Source of the DNA: Salvator merianae
Taxonomy: Eukaryota; Chordata; Lepidosauria; Squamata; Teiidae
Direction: 5' to 3'
Assembly (NCBI GenBank): GCA_003586115.2
Contig: QVOM02000023.1
Coordinates: 4,769,211 to 4,833,210 of the forward strand
DNA length: 64,000 bases
Below the pieces are notes generated by a model. The model made no database searches, was not told where the DNA came from, and worked only from the letters and a program-made list of their open reading frames with translations. The position numbers were made by a program, and so were the translations under genes. The first letter of the stretch is position 1; each line of letters begins with the position of its first letter. Below, in pieces: positions 33,894 to 45,694 of the stretch.

Positions 33894-34557
33894 AGAGTGA
33901 AGCAATAAAAAGGCGAGCGGCCATTGTGATGGGTAGAATAGCTCAGCTTTGCGCACTGTCTCAATTAATTGCAGAGCCTTTTTTCTTCCCCATGTGGTCC
34001 AACTAGACTCAGTCAGGGAGCAAAATTATTTTCCTCTTAGCCAGGTGAGACATCTTGCCTATTTTTTGGGGGATGGGGGTTTGAGGAGGGAGCTAGCCTT
34101 GTTTTACAGCCATCAGGCCTGTTGGCTTGAAAAGCCATTAAACTCCAAGCTTCCACAATGCTGAATCCTGCACCCACCACCATGCTCTGTCCTCTTTTCA
34201 AGTTGGGATTTCAACCCTGCCCTTTTCCAGAAATAGATGAGCCAGCTAACTGCAGAATGGTTCATAATAGCTGCCTGTTTGTTTATTATTTTTTATTTTT
34301 TATTTTTTCCCCCCATTGTGCAAAGGCCATTTGGAGGGAACAATCAATATTTCATAGGCATGCTAAGTTGATAATGAAAGATAAATGAATTGTCAGCCAA
34401 GCAGGTAGGAAGTCATTCAGGGATCGGGAAATGGAAAAAATGATAGCTGGCGAACACGCTTCGGCAGCGTTGTTGATTTGTCAAGGTGATCTGTTCCTTG
34501 TTGTCATGACTTTCTCTAGTTCCTGCAAGCAAATGCTCTTTGGAATGGGAACCACGC
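33894..34557. other. single-copy DNA
   Basis: Nothing recognised apart from a T-rich stretch at 34278-34312. Confidence 0.4.
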
Positions 34558-34776
34558 GGCTGTGATCAGACACAACAACAACAAAAAAGCATCTCTGAGG
34601 TGGCTCAGAGACGGCTTCGAGGTGGGATTGTTCACACACCAGCCCATCCCTCCTGTTTCTCATGAATGTTCTGTGCTAGAAAAGGTGGATTAGAGACGGC
34701 TTGGGAACGCAAGGGCCACACACTGTCTCTATGAGGCGCCTCTGAGGCGTCCCTTTTGTGATGTCTGAACACAGCC
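34558..34776 (-). mobile_element. MITE-2, copy 2
   Basis: 219-bp element, inverse of 7315-7529. Termini are 'ggctgtgatcagacacaaca' and, complemented from the right, 'ggctgtgttcagacatcac'. These are better preserved than in copy 1 and define the terminal repeat as GGCTGTGWYCAGACA. No coding capacity. No flanking duplication evident. Confidence 0.85.
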
Positions 34777-36019
34777 TTAGTCAGGATCTTATCTGGTGAC
34801 CTAAGCTTTGAATTTATCATGTTTCCTATTTCTGAAACAGATTAGCTCATGCAAATGTTGTCCTGAGGTGCCCATAATAACAGCAAATACGGAAGTCGAA
34901 GAGTTGGATTCATTTCAGGGTTTTGTTTAGCCTGTTAAGGACCTTCCAGATGACCAGGAAAACCACCAACCATTTCCCCTTTGTGGTCACCTTGGAGGTT
35001 GTGAGGTTGGCCTGACATGAAGGTGTGGACCACCATTTATGGCAGCCAATACTGTCAACTGAGTTGAGGGTGTGCCAGCAAATGATGTTCCAAAGAATGG
35101 TCTACCTTGCCACAGTGGGGAAAATGTTGACTTTTCCTGGGAGCCTTTTCTTTTATCCAGCACAATGGAGACATGACCCAGCCTGACTGTGTCACAGCCT
35201 GGGTCTTCTCTCTCTACCCAGGATTTCATCTGATCATGTGCTGGATTTTTAAGGATCCCTCCCTCCTTCTGTGCCACAAATCCACTGGGAAGAGTTCTCC
35301 CCACTGATTGCCTAATTCGCCTTTCAGCGCCTGAAAATAGAAACATCAAAAGTTGTCTCCAACCCCCAACCGTTGTCACAAAGTCCCTGGTCTTGTGGTT
35401 TATTCCACAAGTCCGGATTCCTACTGCAACTCGTATATCCCAATTATAGTCAAAGGGGCCAGTGATTCAGGTTGGCTTTGATGGACAGTATACCCCAAAC
35501 TCACATTTTTGCCATCTGTTCCTCCACACATTTTGTAAGCAAAGGAGAACATATTTTACAATGACGTCAACGAAGAGTGAGATAAATGTTATTTTAATGC
35601 ATGGATGGCATATGTTCGCTCTCCCCTGCTGCAGCTAGTAGTGGCATTCACTTTTCCTGCCTCCAGAAATTTAGAGCAGTGGGACCCCTCCCCAATATTA
35701 CGCCCCCCCCTTACTAAGTTTTCTAGGAAATGTGCAAGTAATTTTTTTCTTAATGTTCGAGTAAGAATCAGATACAAGACATAAAAGGTCTGCTGCATTC
35801 TGTTGCCATGTGGACGGCTTCCATTTATTACTCCAGCCAGGAAAACTTTCGTCCTGGATATTCTCCTACAACTTCTTTAATTTTCTCTGTCTCTCATCTT
35901 GGCAGCTGGATGACCATATCAGGGTCAGCTCCCAGTGCCCACTGTGGCTAGTGGCGAGGAGGGCAAAGTATCTGGGGGGATATGGCAACAGGTATCAGAA
36001 GAGATAGAACCCCCTTCAA
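34777..36019. other. single-copy DNA, nothing recognised
   Basis: The minus frame 34987-35379 has no recognisable domain. Confidence 0.45.
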
Positions 36020-36200
36020 CACTGGGCCTTATTCTGGGATATGTCGCAGAATAGGGGCCTGCCACCCATGTGCTAGTGCAGACTATGGAAAGCCCCTCCA
36101 GGATATATCACAGAATAAACCCTGCCTGGAGGGGCCTGCCATAGTCTGCAGTAGCATGTGGATAACAGGACCCTACTCTAGGATAAGAATAGGTCCTACT
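36020..36200. mobile_element. MITE-3 (hairpin type), complete copy
   Basis: The left arm runs from 'ctgggccttattctggg' to 'agcccctcca'. The right arm, complemented, repeats it ('ggacctattcttatcc' to 'gcaggcccctccagg'), leaving a loop of about 20 bases near 36100-36125. The central 'ctagtgcagactatgg' / 'ccatagtctgcagtag' part pairs best. The whole element is one fold-back. Confidence 0.82.
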
Positions 36201-36204
36201 GGAT

Positions 36205-36832
36205 TGGGTCATGGCTGATCTAGTCCAGCATCCTGTCACACGGTGGCCCACCAATTTCTTCTGGGCATCTCAAGTAGAAGGTGAAGGCAACACCTTCTCC
36301 TGCTCTCCACTCCCTGCAAATGGTCTTTAGAGGCATCCTGCCTGTCTCTCCACCCTGGGGGTGGTACCTAAGCATTCATCCTAGTAGCCATTGATTTATC
36401 TATCCTCCATGAATTTGCCTATAGGAAAATAAAAGAAGCCCTGCTGGATCAGGCCACAGCCTATCTAGTCCAGCTTCTCATCTCATACAGCGGGCTGCCA
36501 ATTGCTTCTGGGTATTCTCAAGCAGAATATGAAAGCAACACCTTTGCCTGCTCTCAACTCCCTGAAAATGGCCTTTAGAGGTATCCAGCCTGTCTCTCCA
36601 ATTTGGAGGCGGTACTCAGGCATCCATTCCAGGAGCCCTTGATACACTTGTTCTCCCTCCATGAATTTGTCCAACCCCATAAGAACATAAGAGCAGCTCT
36701 GTTAGATCAGGCCACAGCCCATCTAGTCCAGCATCCCATCTCACACAGTGGCCCACCAGTTGCTTCTGGGCACCTGACGCAGAAGACGAGAGCAAAACCT
36801 TCACCTGCTCTCAACTCCCAGACTCAGCTCAG
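36205..36832 (-). mobile_element. three CR1 3'UTR tails in tandem
   Basis: 'ggatcaggccacagcc'-type starts recur at about 36205 (degenerate), 36447 and 36705, each followed by 'catctagtccagc', 'ggcccaccartt' and 'cttctgggca'. The order is that of the CR1 3'UTR read on the minus strand. No ORF2 part is attached. Confidence 0.9.
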
Positions 36833-36881
36833 TGTGGAAAGGGCTGGAGTTAAGAGTGGTGAGACAGTGGCTGTGGCCTAC

Positions 36882-37133
36882 TAGAAACAATGTGATGAAA
36901 CTTCAAGGGAGTAGATACAGGCTAGATATTAGGAAAAACTTTCTGACCGTAAGGGCAATCAGTCACTGGAACAGGTTACCACAGGAGGTGGTGGGCTCTC
37001 CTTCGCTGGAGATCTTCAAGGAAAGGCTGGACAGATATCTGTCTAGGATGGTGTAGGGAATCCTGCATTGAGCAGGGGGTTAGACTCGATGACCCTGGAG
37101 GTCCCTTCCAACTCTATGATTCTATGATTCTAT
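36882..37133 (+). mobile_element. CR1 LINE 3' end, (TTCTATGA)n subfamily
   Basis: Frame ending at 37056: NNVMKLQGSRYRLDIRKNFL, TVRAISHWNRLPQEVVGSPS and LEIFKERLDRYLSRMV, then a stop, 3'UTR and 'gattctatgattctata'. Same subfamily as 30968-31314. It sits back to back with the minus-strand tails to its left. Confidence 0.94.
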
Positions 37134-37339
37134 ACCTAGAGGGTGACAGAGAGTTGTTGTCAACTGGGTCACAGTTGCTTCTTGCCAGCATACTATGGAT
37201 CCCAATCTAAGGAAGCAGGACTCCTTTTTTAGCCTCTGAGGGGCCTCTTCCCGTCCAAGCAACCTTGGGTGGTTGGTTGTCCCATCATGCAGAATCATGA
37301 CTGCCTCAAACAGCTGCAAACCATCTCTGGGAGCTGCCC

Positions 37340-37454
37340 TGAAGCTGCCCTAAATCATGGTAGTTTGGCAGGCCTTGGGGAGGTTGAGGCACACACAGGT
37401 CAGCTTCCTTGCAGAGGCATCTTCTTCCTGCTCTCTGTGGAGGCATCAAGGCTG
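37340..37454 (+). repeat. rep-6-like segment, copy C (weak)
   Basis: 'cttcctgctctctgtggagg' resembles 'cttcccgtcctgtgtggagg' of copy B, and like copy B it lies immediately upstream of a CR1 fragment truncated at nearly the same codon. Confidence 0.3.
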
Positions 37455-37800
37455 CAATTTTCTCTATTGCACAACGCTAGGACCTGGGGGCACTCTATGA
37501 AGCTGATGGGTAGGAGAGTTAGGACTGACAAGAGGAAATATTTTTCCACCCAGAGGGTCAACGGTCTATGGAATTTATTACCGGAAGAGGTGGTGTCAGC
37601 CATCAGCATGGATGGCTTTAAGAAAGGATTGGACAGATTCATGGAGGACAGGTGTATCAATGGCTACTAGAATGGATGCCTAGGTACTGCCTCCAGTTTT
37701 GATAGACAGGCAAGATACCTCTAAAACCATTTGTACGGAGTGGAGAGCAGGTGAAGGTTTTGCCTTCGTCTTCTGCTTGAGGATGCCCAGAAGATCCAGG
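37455..37800 (+). mobile_element. CR1 LINE ORF2 end plus one 3'UTR tail
   Basis: The frame ending at 37670 carries SLLHNARTWGHSMKLMGRRV, RTDKRKYFSTQRVNGLWNLL, PEEVVSAISM and GLDRFMEDRCINGY, then a stop. The 3'UTR is cut off after 'gatgcccagaag' at about 37795. Confidence 0.93.
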
Positions 37801-38360
37801 TCTGTTGAATAAAAGACCCTACAGACCGATGCCTCTACTGCTGTTCATTGACACATCCTTAGTTATATATAAAAGCAATTAAAGACAAACTGAATGGAGG
37901 GGAAAAGGATAGAAGGATGGAGGGAAATATGGATTCCTTATATAGTATTCGCAAATACCACACAAGGCTTAAATGTGGCTTCTCTGAGTTCTTTTCAGTA
38001 ATAGGATGTACTTGAATCGTCCGAGAGTGAACACTATAATATATCACATATATATTAATTATATAGGCAGGTTGAAGCTAGATACTGGATCACAAGCTAA
38101 GGGTGGGGTCTGGGGCCAATGTGGGAAGGAGGGATAAAGTATTTATTTTTCTATCAATATTGGGTTTTTTTTGTTTGCGTATATACAAACAAAAATTTAA
38201 TAATAGTAATAAGAAAAATACATCCTTAGTTCCAAGGAAAGAAGGTGATAGAAGTGACCATTAGTGTTGTATGAAAGAATCACTATGATTATTTTGAGTT
38301 CCACCTGAGCCACCATTGGCCATTCAAGCTGGGAGTGATGGACCTCCAAAATAATAATAA

Positions 38361-38391
<31 letters not shown>

Positions 38392-39149
38392 AAGTCCAGG
38401 ATACACTGTAGTCTGTTTGTCCCTGTGAATGCAAGAACCAAGCAGCGTGTTCAAAATAAAAGCTTGGAACTGAACTTTGCTTAGAATCAGATCCCATCTG
38501 TTCACCTTCCAAAGTGACATTTAGAAGAGTTGAGTTCTTCTTTGCCGGAAGCCGCTACATTGCGAGATTCAGTAGATCAAATTCCAGGCTGACAGTCAAA
38601 CTACCAAAAAGTAGCCTGAAGCTCAGCTTTTCTATATTTGTTTGCATTTGCTGTTATCAGAGGTGCTTGCATCACATAAATGCTGCCTGGCATCTGCGCA
38701 CCCTTCGTTTTTGGCTTTTTGCTTTGTTTTCCCATCACCCGCATCCGTTTTGGATGCACACACGTTCACTGAAAGAAACCTTAACTCAAAAGCACATGGA
38801 AACTTTCACTCAAGGCTCCTGCTTGTGCTTTTATGATTACCGTCCTTTTAAAGAATACAATATAATATGGAATTTGTGCCCTGCTCACCAGCGTTTCAAA
38901 TGTGAACTTCTGAAGATAAATGCTCTACATGGGAAGAAGGGAAGGCAGCTCTTCAGCTCCTACATAGGTTGAATACCCTCAATTAACTTCTGCATTGGAG
39001 ACAGGAAGCTGCTGCTGACAAAGCCTGGAGGGCCATATTTCTACTTGGCTTGAGCATCAGATTACTTCTCTACTTGCAACCTGAGGCACCCAGGAACTTG
39101 CCTTCTGTTGCATGCCTCCATTTGTGGTGGCACTAGGCACCTTGCAACA
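37801..39149. other. single-copy DNA
   Basis: No transposon recognised. The plus frame 38514-38972 (152 codons) is the longest here without a repeat explanation. I see no domain, and the surroundings show no promoter or splice pattern. Confidence 0.45.
38351..38389. repeat. (AAT)n/(ATG)n microsatellite
   Basis: Three AAT and about ten ATG units. Confidence 0.95.
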
Positions 39150-39716
39150 ATCTAAAGGTCATTTGCAGGGAGTCGAGAGCAAAGGCTTGGCCTTCGCCTT
39201 CTGCTTGAGATGCCCAGAAGCAAATGGTGGGCCGCTGTGTGAGACAGGATGCTGGACTAGATGGGCCATGGCCTGATCCAGCAGGGCTCCTCTTAATTCA
39301 TGGAGATTAGGTGTGTCATTGGCTACTAAAATGGATGCCTAGACAGTACCTTCAGGTTGGTGGGCCACTGTGTGAGACAGGATGCTGGACTAGATGGGCC
39401 GTGGCCTGATCCAGCAGGGCTCCTCTTAATTCATATAGGTTAGGTGTGTCATTGGCTACTAAAATGGATGCCTAGACAGTACCTTCAGGTTGGTGGACCA
39501 CTGTGTGAAACAGGATGCTGGACTAGATGGGCCGTGGCCTGATCCAGCAGGTCTCCTCTTAATTCATATAGGTTAGGTGTGTCATTGGCTACTAAAATGG
39601 ATGCCTGGACAGTACCTTCAGGTTGGTAGGCCACTGTGCGAGACAGGATGCTGGACTAGATGGGCCGTGGTCTGATCCAGCAAGGCTCCTCGTATGTTCT
39701 TATGTTCTTGTGTTGG
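39150..39716 (+). mobile_element. CR1 3'UTR amplified as four 133-bp tandem units
   Basis: After one ordinary 3'UTR start (39160-39225), the block from 'ggtgggccrctgtgtgagac' through 'ctcctcttaattcat' to 'agacagtaccttcaggtt' is repeated with starts at 39226, 39359, 39492 and 39625, an exact 133-bp spacing. The last unit ends in the natural 3' terminus 'tatgttcttatgttcttg'. The units differ by only a few bases. Confidence 0.93.
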
Positions 39717-41030
39717 GGGACTTCCCCCATGATGCCTTGTATACGCGTGCAGTGATGGAAGTGCGTGTGCATTACAAATTGCCCCACCTGGCCCTGGTCT
39801 TCCCTTTTGGTTGATCTTCGGGCCAAAGAGTAAGGAGGGTAGAGAAACAGGAAGTGGAATATAATTTCTGCTACCCTGTTTCTACCTCATCTGAAGATTC
39901 CTACCTACCCTTAGCTTGTAGAAAGCTTTGAGCTGACTCAATGGGGCAGATTGGGGGGTTTCTCCTGAGCCTCCTTAAGTGTGATTATGATCTAAAAATC
40001 TATTTTACCCCCCCCCGACACCTTTTCTTGGATAGGGGAGTCAATCGGTGCTGTGTCTCTTGATACTGACTCTTTGGGGCCTGGCTTGGGGTGGGGGAAT
40101 CATATTGCCTAGTCCTGCATATAATTCAGTTGATTATCTGGTGCTTTCTCCATCGCAATAAGGTCGTTTTGGAGCTGAGCAGACCCAAATCATAGTGCTT
40201 TCGAATTTCTGAAAGAATCGTTGAAAATTGTGCTGCTCACCCCTTCCAAGAGTTATGGGGATTGAAAGATGGACTTTTTCAACCTGGCCTCTGTCTAGGT
40301 ACCCAACTTTGGGGGAGAAGAGACATTTCGGCACTTTAAGAGCTATAGGCCTTTTTTTTTTAAAAAAAAAAAAAGAAGTTTTTTTTTCCTTTTTCCTTTC
40401 TTTCTCTTTTGGAAACGTTCCCCTTAATCATATCTTGAATTAATGTGGGCCTTGTTCATTCTGAGCTCTCATTACCCCCTTAATTAACTGTGCACAGATG
40501 GAAAAAGTCAGAATTGCTTCACTCGAGTTGTTCTGCTAGTTTTAAAATGAGATGGCAGATGGGGGAAGCGGTAAGAAAGGGCTCGGCTCAGAGGCAGGAT
40601 ACAAGTTCTCAAGCTGTCACTGAAACGTCAACAAACGCTCCATCTGTTTAGCAGAAGTACCAGGCAGGGGCGGATTTCGAATGCCATCCTGTGAATGCGA
40701 GCTCAGAAGTCGGCGGGCGAGCCGGGAAAGTTTTCCTTTCGCTTCCCGGCAAGCAGCAGATCACGGTGGGGGAGGGAGTTAATCGGCTGGATCGGATCCC
40801 CAAGGACCCTCTGGGAGCTAAGGGGAGAAAACGCATGGAGGAAGGGACCCTCCCACCACCACCAAATACAATCATCCCTTTTGTAATGGTGTGGGCTTGG
40901 TTCCCACCACCCACGATGTAGTACAAATTGATGTTGTGCAATGAGTTGGCACACATGCAAAACTGTGGGGTAAAGGGGTTGCGGAGGGAAAGTTTGCATT
41001 CGTATGTGCACTTGGGCATCAGCCTTTGAG
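39717..41030. other. single-copy DNA with a short CpG cluster
   Basis: No transposon recognised. Twelve CpGs fall within about 130 bases at 40669-40798, unusual for this window. AT-rich repeat-free sequence lies at 40420-40560. Confidence 0.4.
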
Positions 41031-41175
41031 ATCATAGGATCATAGAGTTGGAAGGGACCTCCAGGGTCATCGAGTCCAACCCCCAGCTCAATGCAGGATC
41101 CACTAAACCACCCCAGACAAATGTCTGTCCAGCCTCTGGGGTGGCCAAGGGGCAGAATTCTATGATTCTATGATT
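41031..41175 (-). mobile_element. CR1 3' fragment with inverted second terminus
   Basis: The left part ('atcatagagttggaagggac', 'caatgcaggatccactaaac', 'caaatgtctgtccagcctct') is a minus-strand CR1 3' end. The right end (41155-41173) is 'gaattctatgattctatgat', the CR1 terminus in plus orientation. The fragment therefore has a CR1 3' terminus pointing outward on both sides. Confidence 0.85.
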
Positions 41176-41206
41176 TGTGTGTGTGTGTGTGTGTGTGGGG
41201 GGGTCA
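41175..41206. repeat. (GT)n microsatellite and G7
   Basis: About 12 GT units directly abutting the CR1 terminus, then seven Gs. Confidence 0.95.
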
Positions 41207-41479
41207 TCTAGCCCTGGACCTTCACAGTCCACTGTGAGAATAATCCACCTGTAGACTGGAAGAAGCAACCTCCAAGGAAAGGCAGTAGCTTTTGTCCCTT
41301 CCTGTACTTCCCTGCTCTTAGTCCAGACCAGTGGGTCCGGATCGGCCTGAGACACTGATCCTGGTTGTGGGGTGGGGTGGGTGGGAACAGCGCCATTTGC
41401 ACCAGTGACATAATCCAGATTACCCCATGCCACAGCCATGAAGATCACGTGAGCTTCTGAACATGGATAATCCTGAATA

Positions 41480-41727
41480 CCAGAGACGTGGCTTCTGTAT
41501 GGCTCCAGGGTTCCAGATCAGGCCACCGCTGGTCCTTCTGGTAGTCCCAACTAATCTGGTCTAGAAGAGATCTGGATTAAGGCCTCACTTAATCAAGATC
41601 TTACTCTGTCCCATACAGACAGAATGTGTGGCCTCAGTGATCTGCACACATGTGCAGATCTGTGTGGTCTAGAAGTGGACTACATGGACCCTTAATATGG
41701 ATTAAGAGTCCATGCAGAAAGGCCCTT
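41480..41727. mobile_element. probable fold-back MITE
   Basis: Contains a 22-bp near-palindrome at 41639-41660 (gatctgcacacatgtgcaga..), repeated 'ggtctagaag' motifs near 41559 and 41667, and a right end 'atgcagaaaggccc' like that of MITE-3 and of the element at 43909. No coding capacity. The left boundary is uncertain. Confidence 0.45.
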
Positions 41728-41734
41728 TGTTTCA

Positions 41735-42085
41735 GGGGAAGTTGCCTTCATCTTCTGCTCAAGGATGCCCAGAAGCAACTGGAGGGCCACTGTGTAGACA
41801 GGATGCTAGACTAGATGGGCCTGATCCAGCAGGGCTCCTCTCAATTCATGGAGGACTGGTGTATCAATGGCTACCAGAATGGATGCCTAGGTACTATCTC
41901 CAGGTTTGAGGGACAGGCAGGATGCCTCTAAAGGCCATTTGCAGGAAGACAAGAGCAGGTGAAGGTTTTGCCTTTGTCTTCTGCTTGAGATGCCCAAAAG
42001 CAATTGGTGGGCCACTGTGTGAAGCAGGATACTGTACTAGATGGGCTGTGGCCTGATCTAGCAGGGTTCCAATAATGTTCCAACA
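41735..42085 (+). mobile_element. two CR1 3'UTR tails
   Basis: 'gatgcccagaagcaactgga' to 'cctgatccagcagggctcc', then a 'ttcatggaggac..' restart and a second tail ending near 42080 with 'ctgatctagcagggttcc'. Confidence 0.9.
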
Positions 42086-43499
42086 ACCAGATGCCCACCC
42101 AGGTCCCTAGATTTCATTTCTCATTGCTATTTCCTTTCAGGATTCAGGAGCATTAGGTAGAAACATTGGATTATCTGTCACAAGACTATTATAAGTCAGA
42201 GGGGGTTTGTTTTCCCTCTTGCTTTCCCTTGAAATGTTACTTACATGTCAGACGTGGCGAAGGAAGAATAGAGATAAAGAGAAAATGAAATGAAATGAAA
42301 AGCCACAGCCCCAACATTATTGGTTTTGGAGCCTGGACGGGAAATTGAAATAATAGATTACTGGACCACACAATGTGGCGAACGCTAAGAAAAGAAAAGC
42401 AAGCTACAATTTGATCTATTCCATAGCTTGCTTTGAAATCATCTTTCTGTGGAGAGGTTTGACATTCATTTTTGAAACTGTTGACAAGTGTGTAGGTGCC
42501 TGAAGCTTTAAGAAACCCTTCTCCCGGTAAATTAGGCCAGTTTCCCTGCAATTACTTGCCCAAATCAGGTTGAAACGGCTTGTGTGGCTACAGACATCAT
42601 TTCAGGCCTCCAAAGTGCTTTTTGGTGATAAGTCCAATTAACTAAGCGGGACTCTGAAGGCCTGTCTAAATGTGTTAATAGGCACAGTATGGGTCACCTC
42701 GGCAGTTGGCAATTCAGCAGACTGTCCGCATTTTCCGTATGGTGCTAAAGGTCAGAGAAGCAACCTGAAATGTTTTGAAAGCTCTAAAGTGCAGCTTTAG
42801 GAAAAACACCACTGCCCTGACTTTTGACACCATATGAATATTTGCAGCTTTTAAGTCCTAATGCCAAACTTCCCCATACTGGGACCCCCCCCCTTGCTTC
42901 TAGTGTAGGTGTCACATAGTTCAAAGCTGGGTAACATTTATCCCCTGCTTTCAACGGTTCTTGCTGCCCTGTTAGGAGATGCACAGGAAATGGTTCTGGA
43001 AGTCCGCCATTTTCTTGGCATCCCACAGTAGGGCCAGTCAGAAAATGTCCTTCTACGTGGCCACTGTGGGAAGGAACGAGGGCAACAGACACCCTCAGTG
43101 TGGATTTTCTTGCAGTGCAGAACAGCCACTTCTGGGAGGAATTAAAACCCTGTGCAGGCCAGGACCACTCCTGCTGCTGCTGTGCAGACAGGTGGCAGGA
43201 GCAGGAGCGGCCTATGATGTCTTCAAGGGTCAACTTCTGGGTTCACTTCTGGGAACAAGGCAGAAATGTCCAAGGCACACAACTTTGAGACCAGATAATT
43301 TTGCTCACCAGCTTCAAATGTAGGGCAAGGCCGGCGTCCATTTGGACAGCATCCAGACAGCTCTGTTCTACTCTGCCTCATGCCTGGCCTGGAACACTTT
43401 CTCTGGATCACAAGCAGCCTCCAGGTTGGGTGCTGTGGTGTGTGCTCGTGGATCTGGTCCTTGTGACTTGCAGATCACCGGAGGGTTCAAAGAGATCAA
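42086..43499. other. single-copy DNA
   Basis: The part at 42430-42660 is repeat-free and AT-moderate. The part at 42990-43240 has opposed short inverted words and might be an old MITE. No gene recognised. Confidence 0.4.
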
Positions 43500-43908
43500 A
43501 GTCATGGCTCAAATCAAAGACCTCCCTCATTGTCCAGAAAAGAGAAAGCTAAATGGACAAGGGAGAGATGGAAACATTATGTATGGGAATTGTCTATATT
43601 TGATATGGTAATAGATAGAAGAGCAGAAATGGAAGGAAATAAGGCGAAGAAGAAACTTGGGCTGATTTGAGGGACTTGGTTATTAAATAATATTGAGACC
43701 AGGAAGGATCAAGAGGAGAGAAAAAGGATAATGAGAGAGTTCCCGAAAGAGACAGAAGAAATAATTGGATCGGAAGGGGAAGGGGGGAACCAGAGAAAAA
43801 AATCTAAAAAGTTGGCTTCGGGAGAAAAATTGTAGTTTATATTAATGGTACTGCATTGTATTTATTGACTTCTATATATCCAACAGTAATAATAAAGAAA
43901 GAATAAAA
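43500..43908 (+). mobile_element. possible L1-like 3' end
   Basis: A-rich plus strand with decayed frames, ending in 'aataataaagaaagaataaaa'. The purine-rich coding strand and the polyadenylation-like end resemble L1 3' ends in this genome, but no diagnostic residue run is preserved. Confidence 0.35.
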
Positions 43909-44284
43909 GGGCCTTTTTGCATTAACCACCGTAGATCAGGATAATTATGCTGTTCTACGGTGGCATGGACCACGCAGTGTGGACACCTACCTTCAGCAGG
44001 TTTCCAACATCCATGGTGCGAAAGCTGGCAGCCTTCCTGGATTCTTGCCATGGCAGTGGCTGGGAAGCATCTGGCCACTGCCATGATGACTGGCGGTGCT
44101 GTGCAGTGCACAGGTGTGATCATGTGATCAGCTCCCAATAAAGCTGTGGAGCACTAATTTGTGCTCCAACGCATGGCAGCACCATAATGCTGCTCCTGGT
44201 CGCAAGAGTCTCTGCAGAGTGCGAAAGCACTATACTAGTGAGCATCTCAGATGCTTGCTAGTAGAAGGTGCGAACAGGCTCTAA
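43909..44284. mobile_element. hAT-like MITE (MITE-5)
   Basis: Left end 'agggcctttttgcattaacc', complement of right end 'agagcctgttcgcacct': imperfect inverted termini of the GGCCTNTTNGCA kind. Near the left end is a hairpin with arms 'ccaccgtaga' (43926-43935) and 'tctacggtgg' (43954-43963). Non-coding. Confidence 0.5.
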
Positions 44285-44810
44285 GATTCTCCCTTTCGAC
44301 TTGTTTCATTGGGTCAGGTAGCCACTGTAGCTGATAGGAAAGACCTTGCTGAGTTTTCTCCCCATTAATTCTGTCCCAGACAGGTGATGTTTGGAGTCAG
44401 CCTCGAAATGAAAAAAAAATAAAAATTACACCACATTAAACTGAGTTCTGTGCTTTGGAGCCTGAGCTTTCAAATTTAGAAGGTAACCATTCTGTATAAC
44501 CTACAGTCTTCTCTGATTTTCAAGTCGAGGTCGCCTCCTCGCACGTCGCCACCACCCCATAAACCACCCAAACCAAATGTTAAGTCTATTAGAGTCGTGC
44601 TTTCCTAAATGGAGAACTTGATGACACCTGGGGCTTGAGGACTCACTTGTTCTCAGCTGTCATCAAAACTGGGCCTCTTTGCCGATCTGAACAAAATGAG
44701 AACAGAAGGAAAGCAAGCAGAGAGAAGCAGATGAGAAAACCTGAACTTGACATGCATCTTGCTGTGGAGACCATCAGCAAGGCTCGAAATATGAAAGCAA
44801 ACAAAAGCAC
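44285..44810. other. single-copy DNA
   Basis: Nothing recognised. Confidence 0.4.
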
Positions 44811-45125
44811 TTTCTTTTTGAGAGGTACTAAATTGGTTTGGTTGCTTTGCATTTGCAGCGAATCTGCTAGTTGGTGAATGTTTGCATCGAACCAAATGTT
44901 CGGCTGTTCGAACATCCAAAAATTCAGTCGAACCAAATTAGTCCTCCACTTGCAAATGCCAACCATTCAATCACACAGTTTGTGTTCGCTGTGTTTTTGC
45001 CCTTGAAAAGGGCCTTTTAATTGGGAAAAAGGGTATTTGTTGTTTTCGAACTAGTTCAAAACTGAATGCGAATAAACAGGTTTTGATTAAGTGATTCGCT
45101 TCGAACTGAACAAACAGATGTTCAG
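44811..45125. repeat. degenerate element rich in TTCGAA/GAACCAAA motifs
   Basis: Multiple 'tcgaaccaaat', 'ttcgaactagttcaaa' and 'cgcttcgaactgaac' motifs. Same style as 8400-8770 and MITE-4. Probably an old DNA transposon. Confidence 0.35.
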
Positions 45126-45660
45126 TTCAATGGTGAATCCCACATGCAATTTGTAGTTGCACTTGGTAGCTGGTGGAAATTGAATCTCATAACATGTGGA
45201 GTTCACCCTGCTTTTTGTCTTTCCTCCAGGCAGGGATCCCATTAAAGTTCTGGGCCAGGCGTGGGGCTCACACAGAAAGTAAAGTGCAAACAATGGTCAC
45301 ATCAGCATTATAACCTGTTACTAAATCACTTTTTTCTTTTCTTTTTTTTCATTTCTGCCTCGGGCTGTTTCATTCTTGAAATGGCAGTGGCTAATTTAAT
45401 TAGTACCTGAAACTGGGAGAAATGAGGCCATTGCTTCCCCTGTGAAATTCAGTGCCAAGATGTGCTGATTTTCCTCCACCCTCCTTTTCTTCTCTGTACA
45501 TTTTCTAATTGGGTAAATATTAATTAGTCAGAATTTCATGCAGAAGATGAAGACATTTAACTGTCACAGGCAAACAGCTCCATTCCTACTCGTCTCTAAA
45601 CACATCACATCAACAGAATAAAGTTATCAAACATCACACATGGATACATGCATGTGCGTG

Positions 45661-45694
45661 CAGAGAAAGGGAGAGAGAGAGAGAGAGAGGGAGG
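45661..45694. repeat. (GA)n microsatellite
   Basis: About 13 GA units with a GGGA tail. Confidence 0.95.

Noticed and set aside
33625..33964. Phe-Leu-Ser-Phe-Pro and Gly-Lys-Glu repeat proteins
   Set aside because: Translation of the AAAGG/AAGGG microsatellite.
38514..38972. 152-codon plus-strand frame outside known repeats
   Set aside because: No domain, biased toward hydrophobic and Cys residues as in random AT-rich DNA, and no exon-like borders. Kept as non-coding unless transcript data show otherwise.
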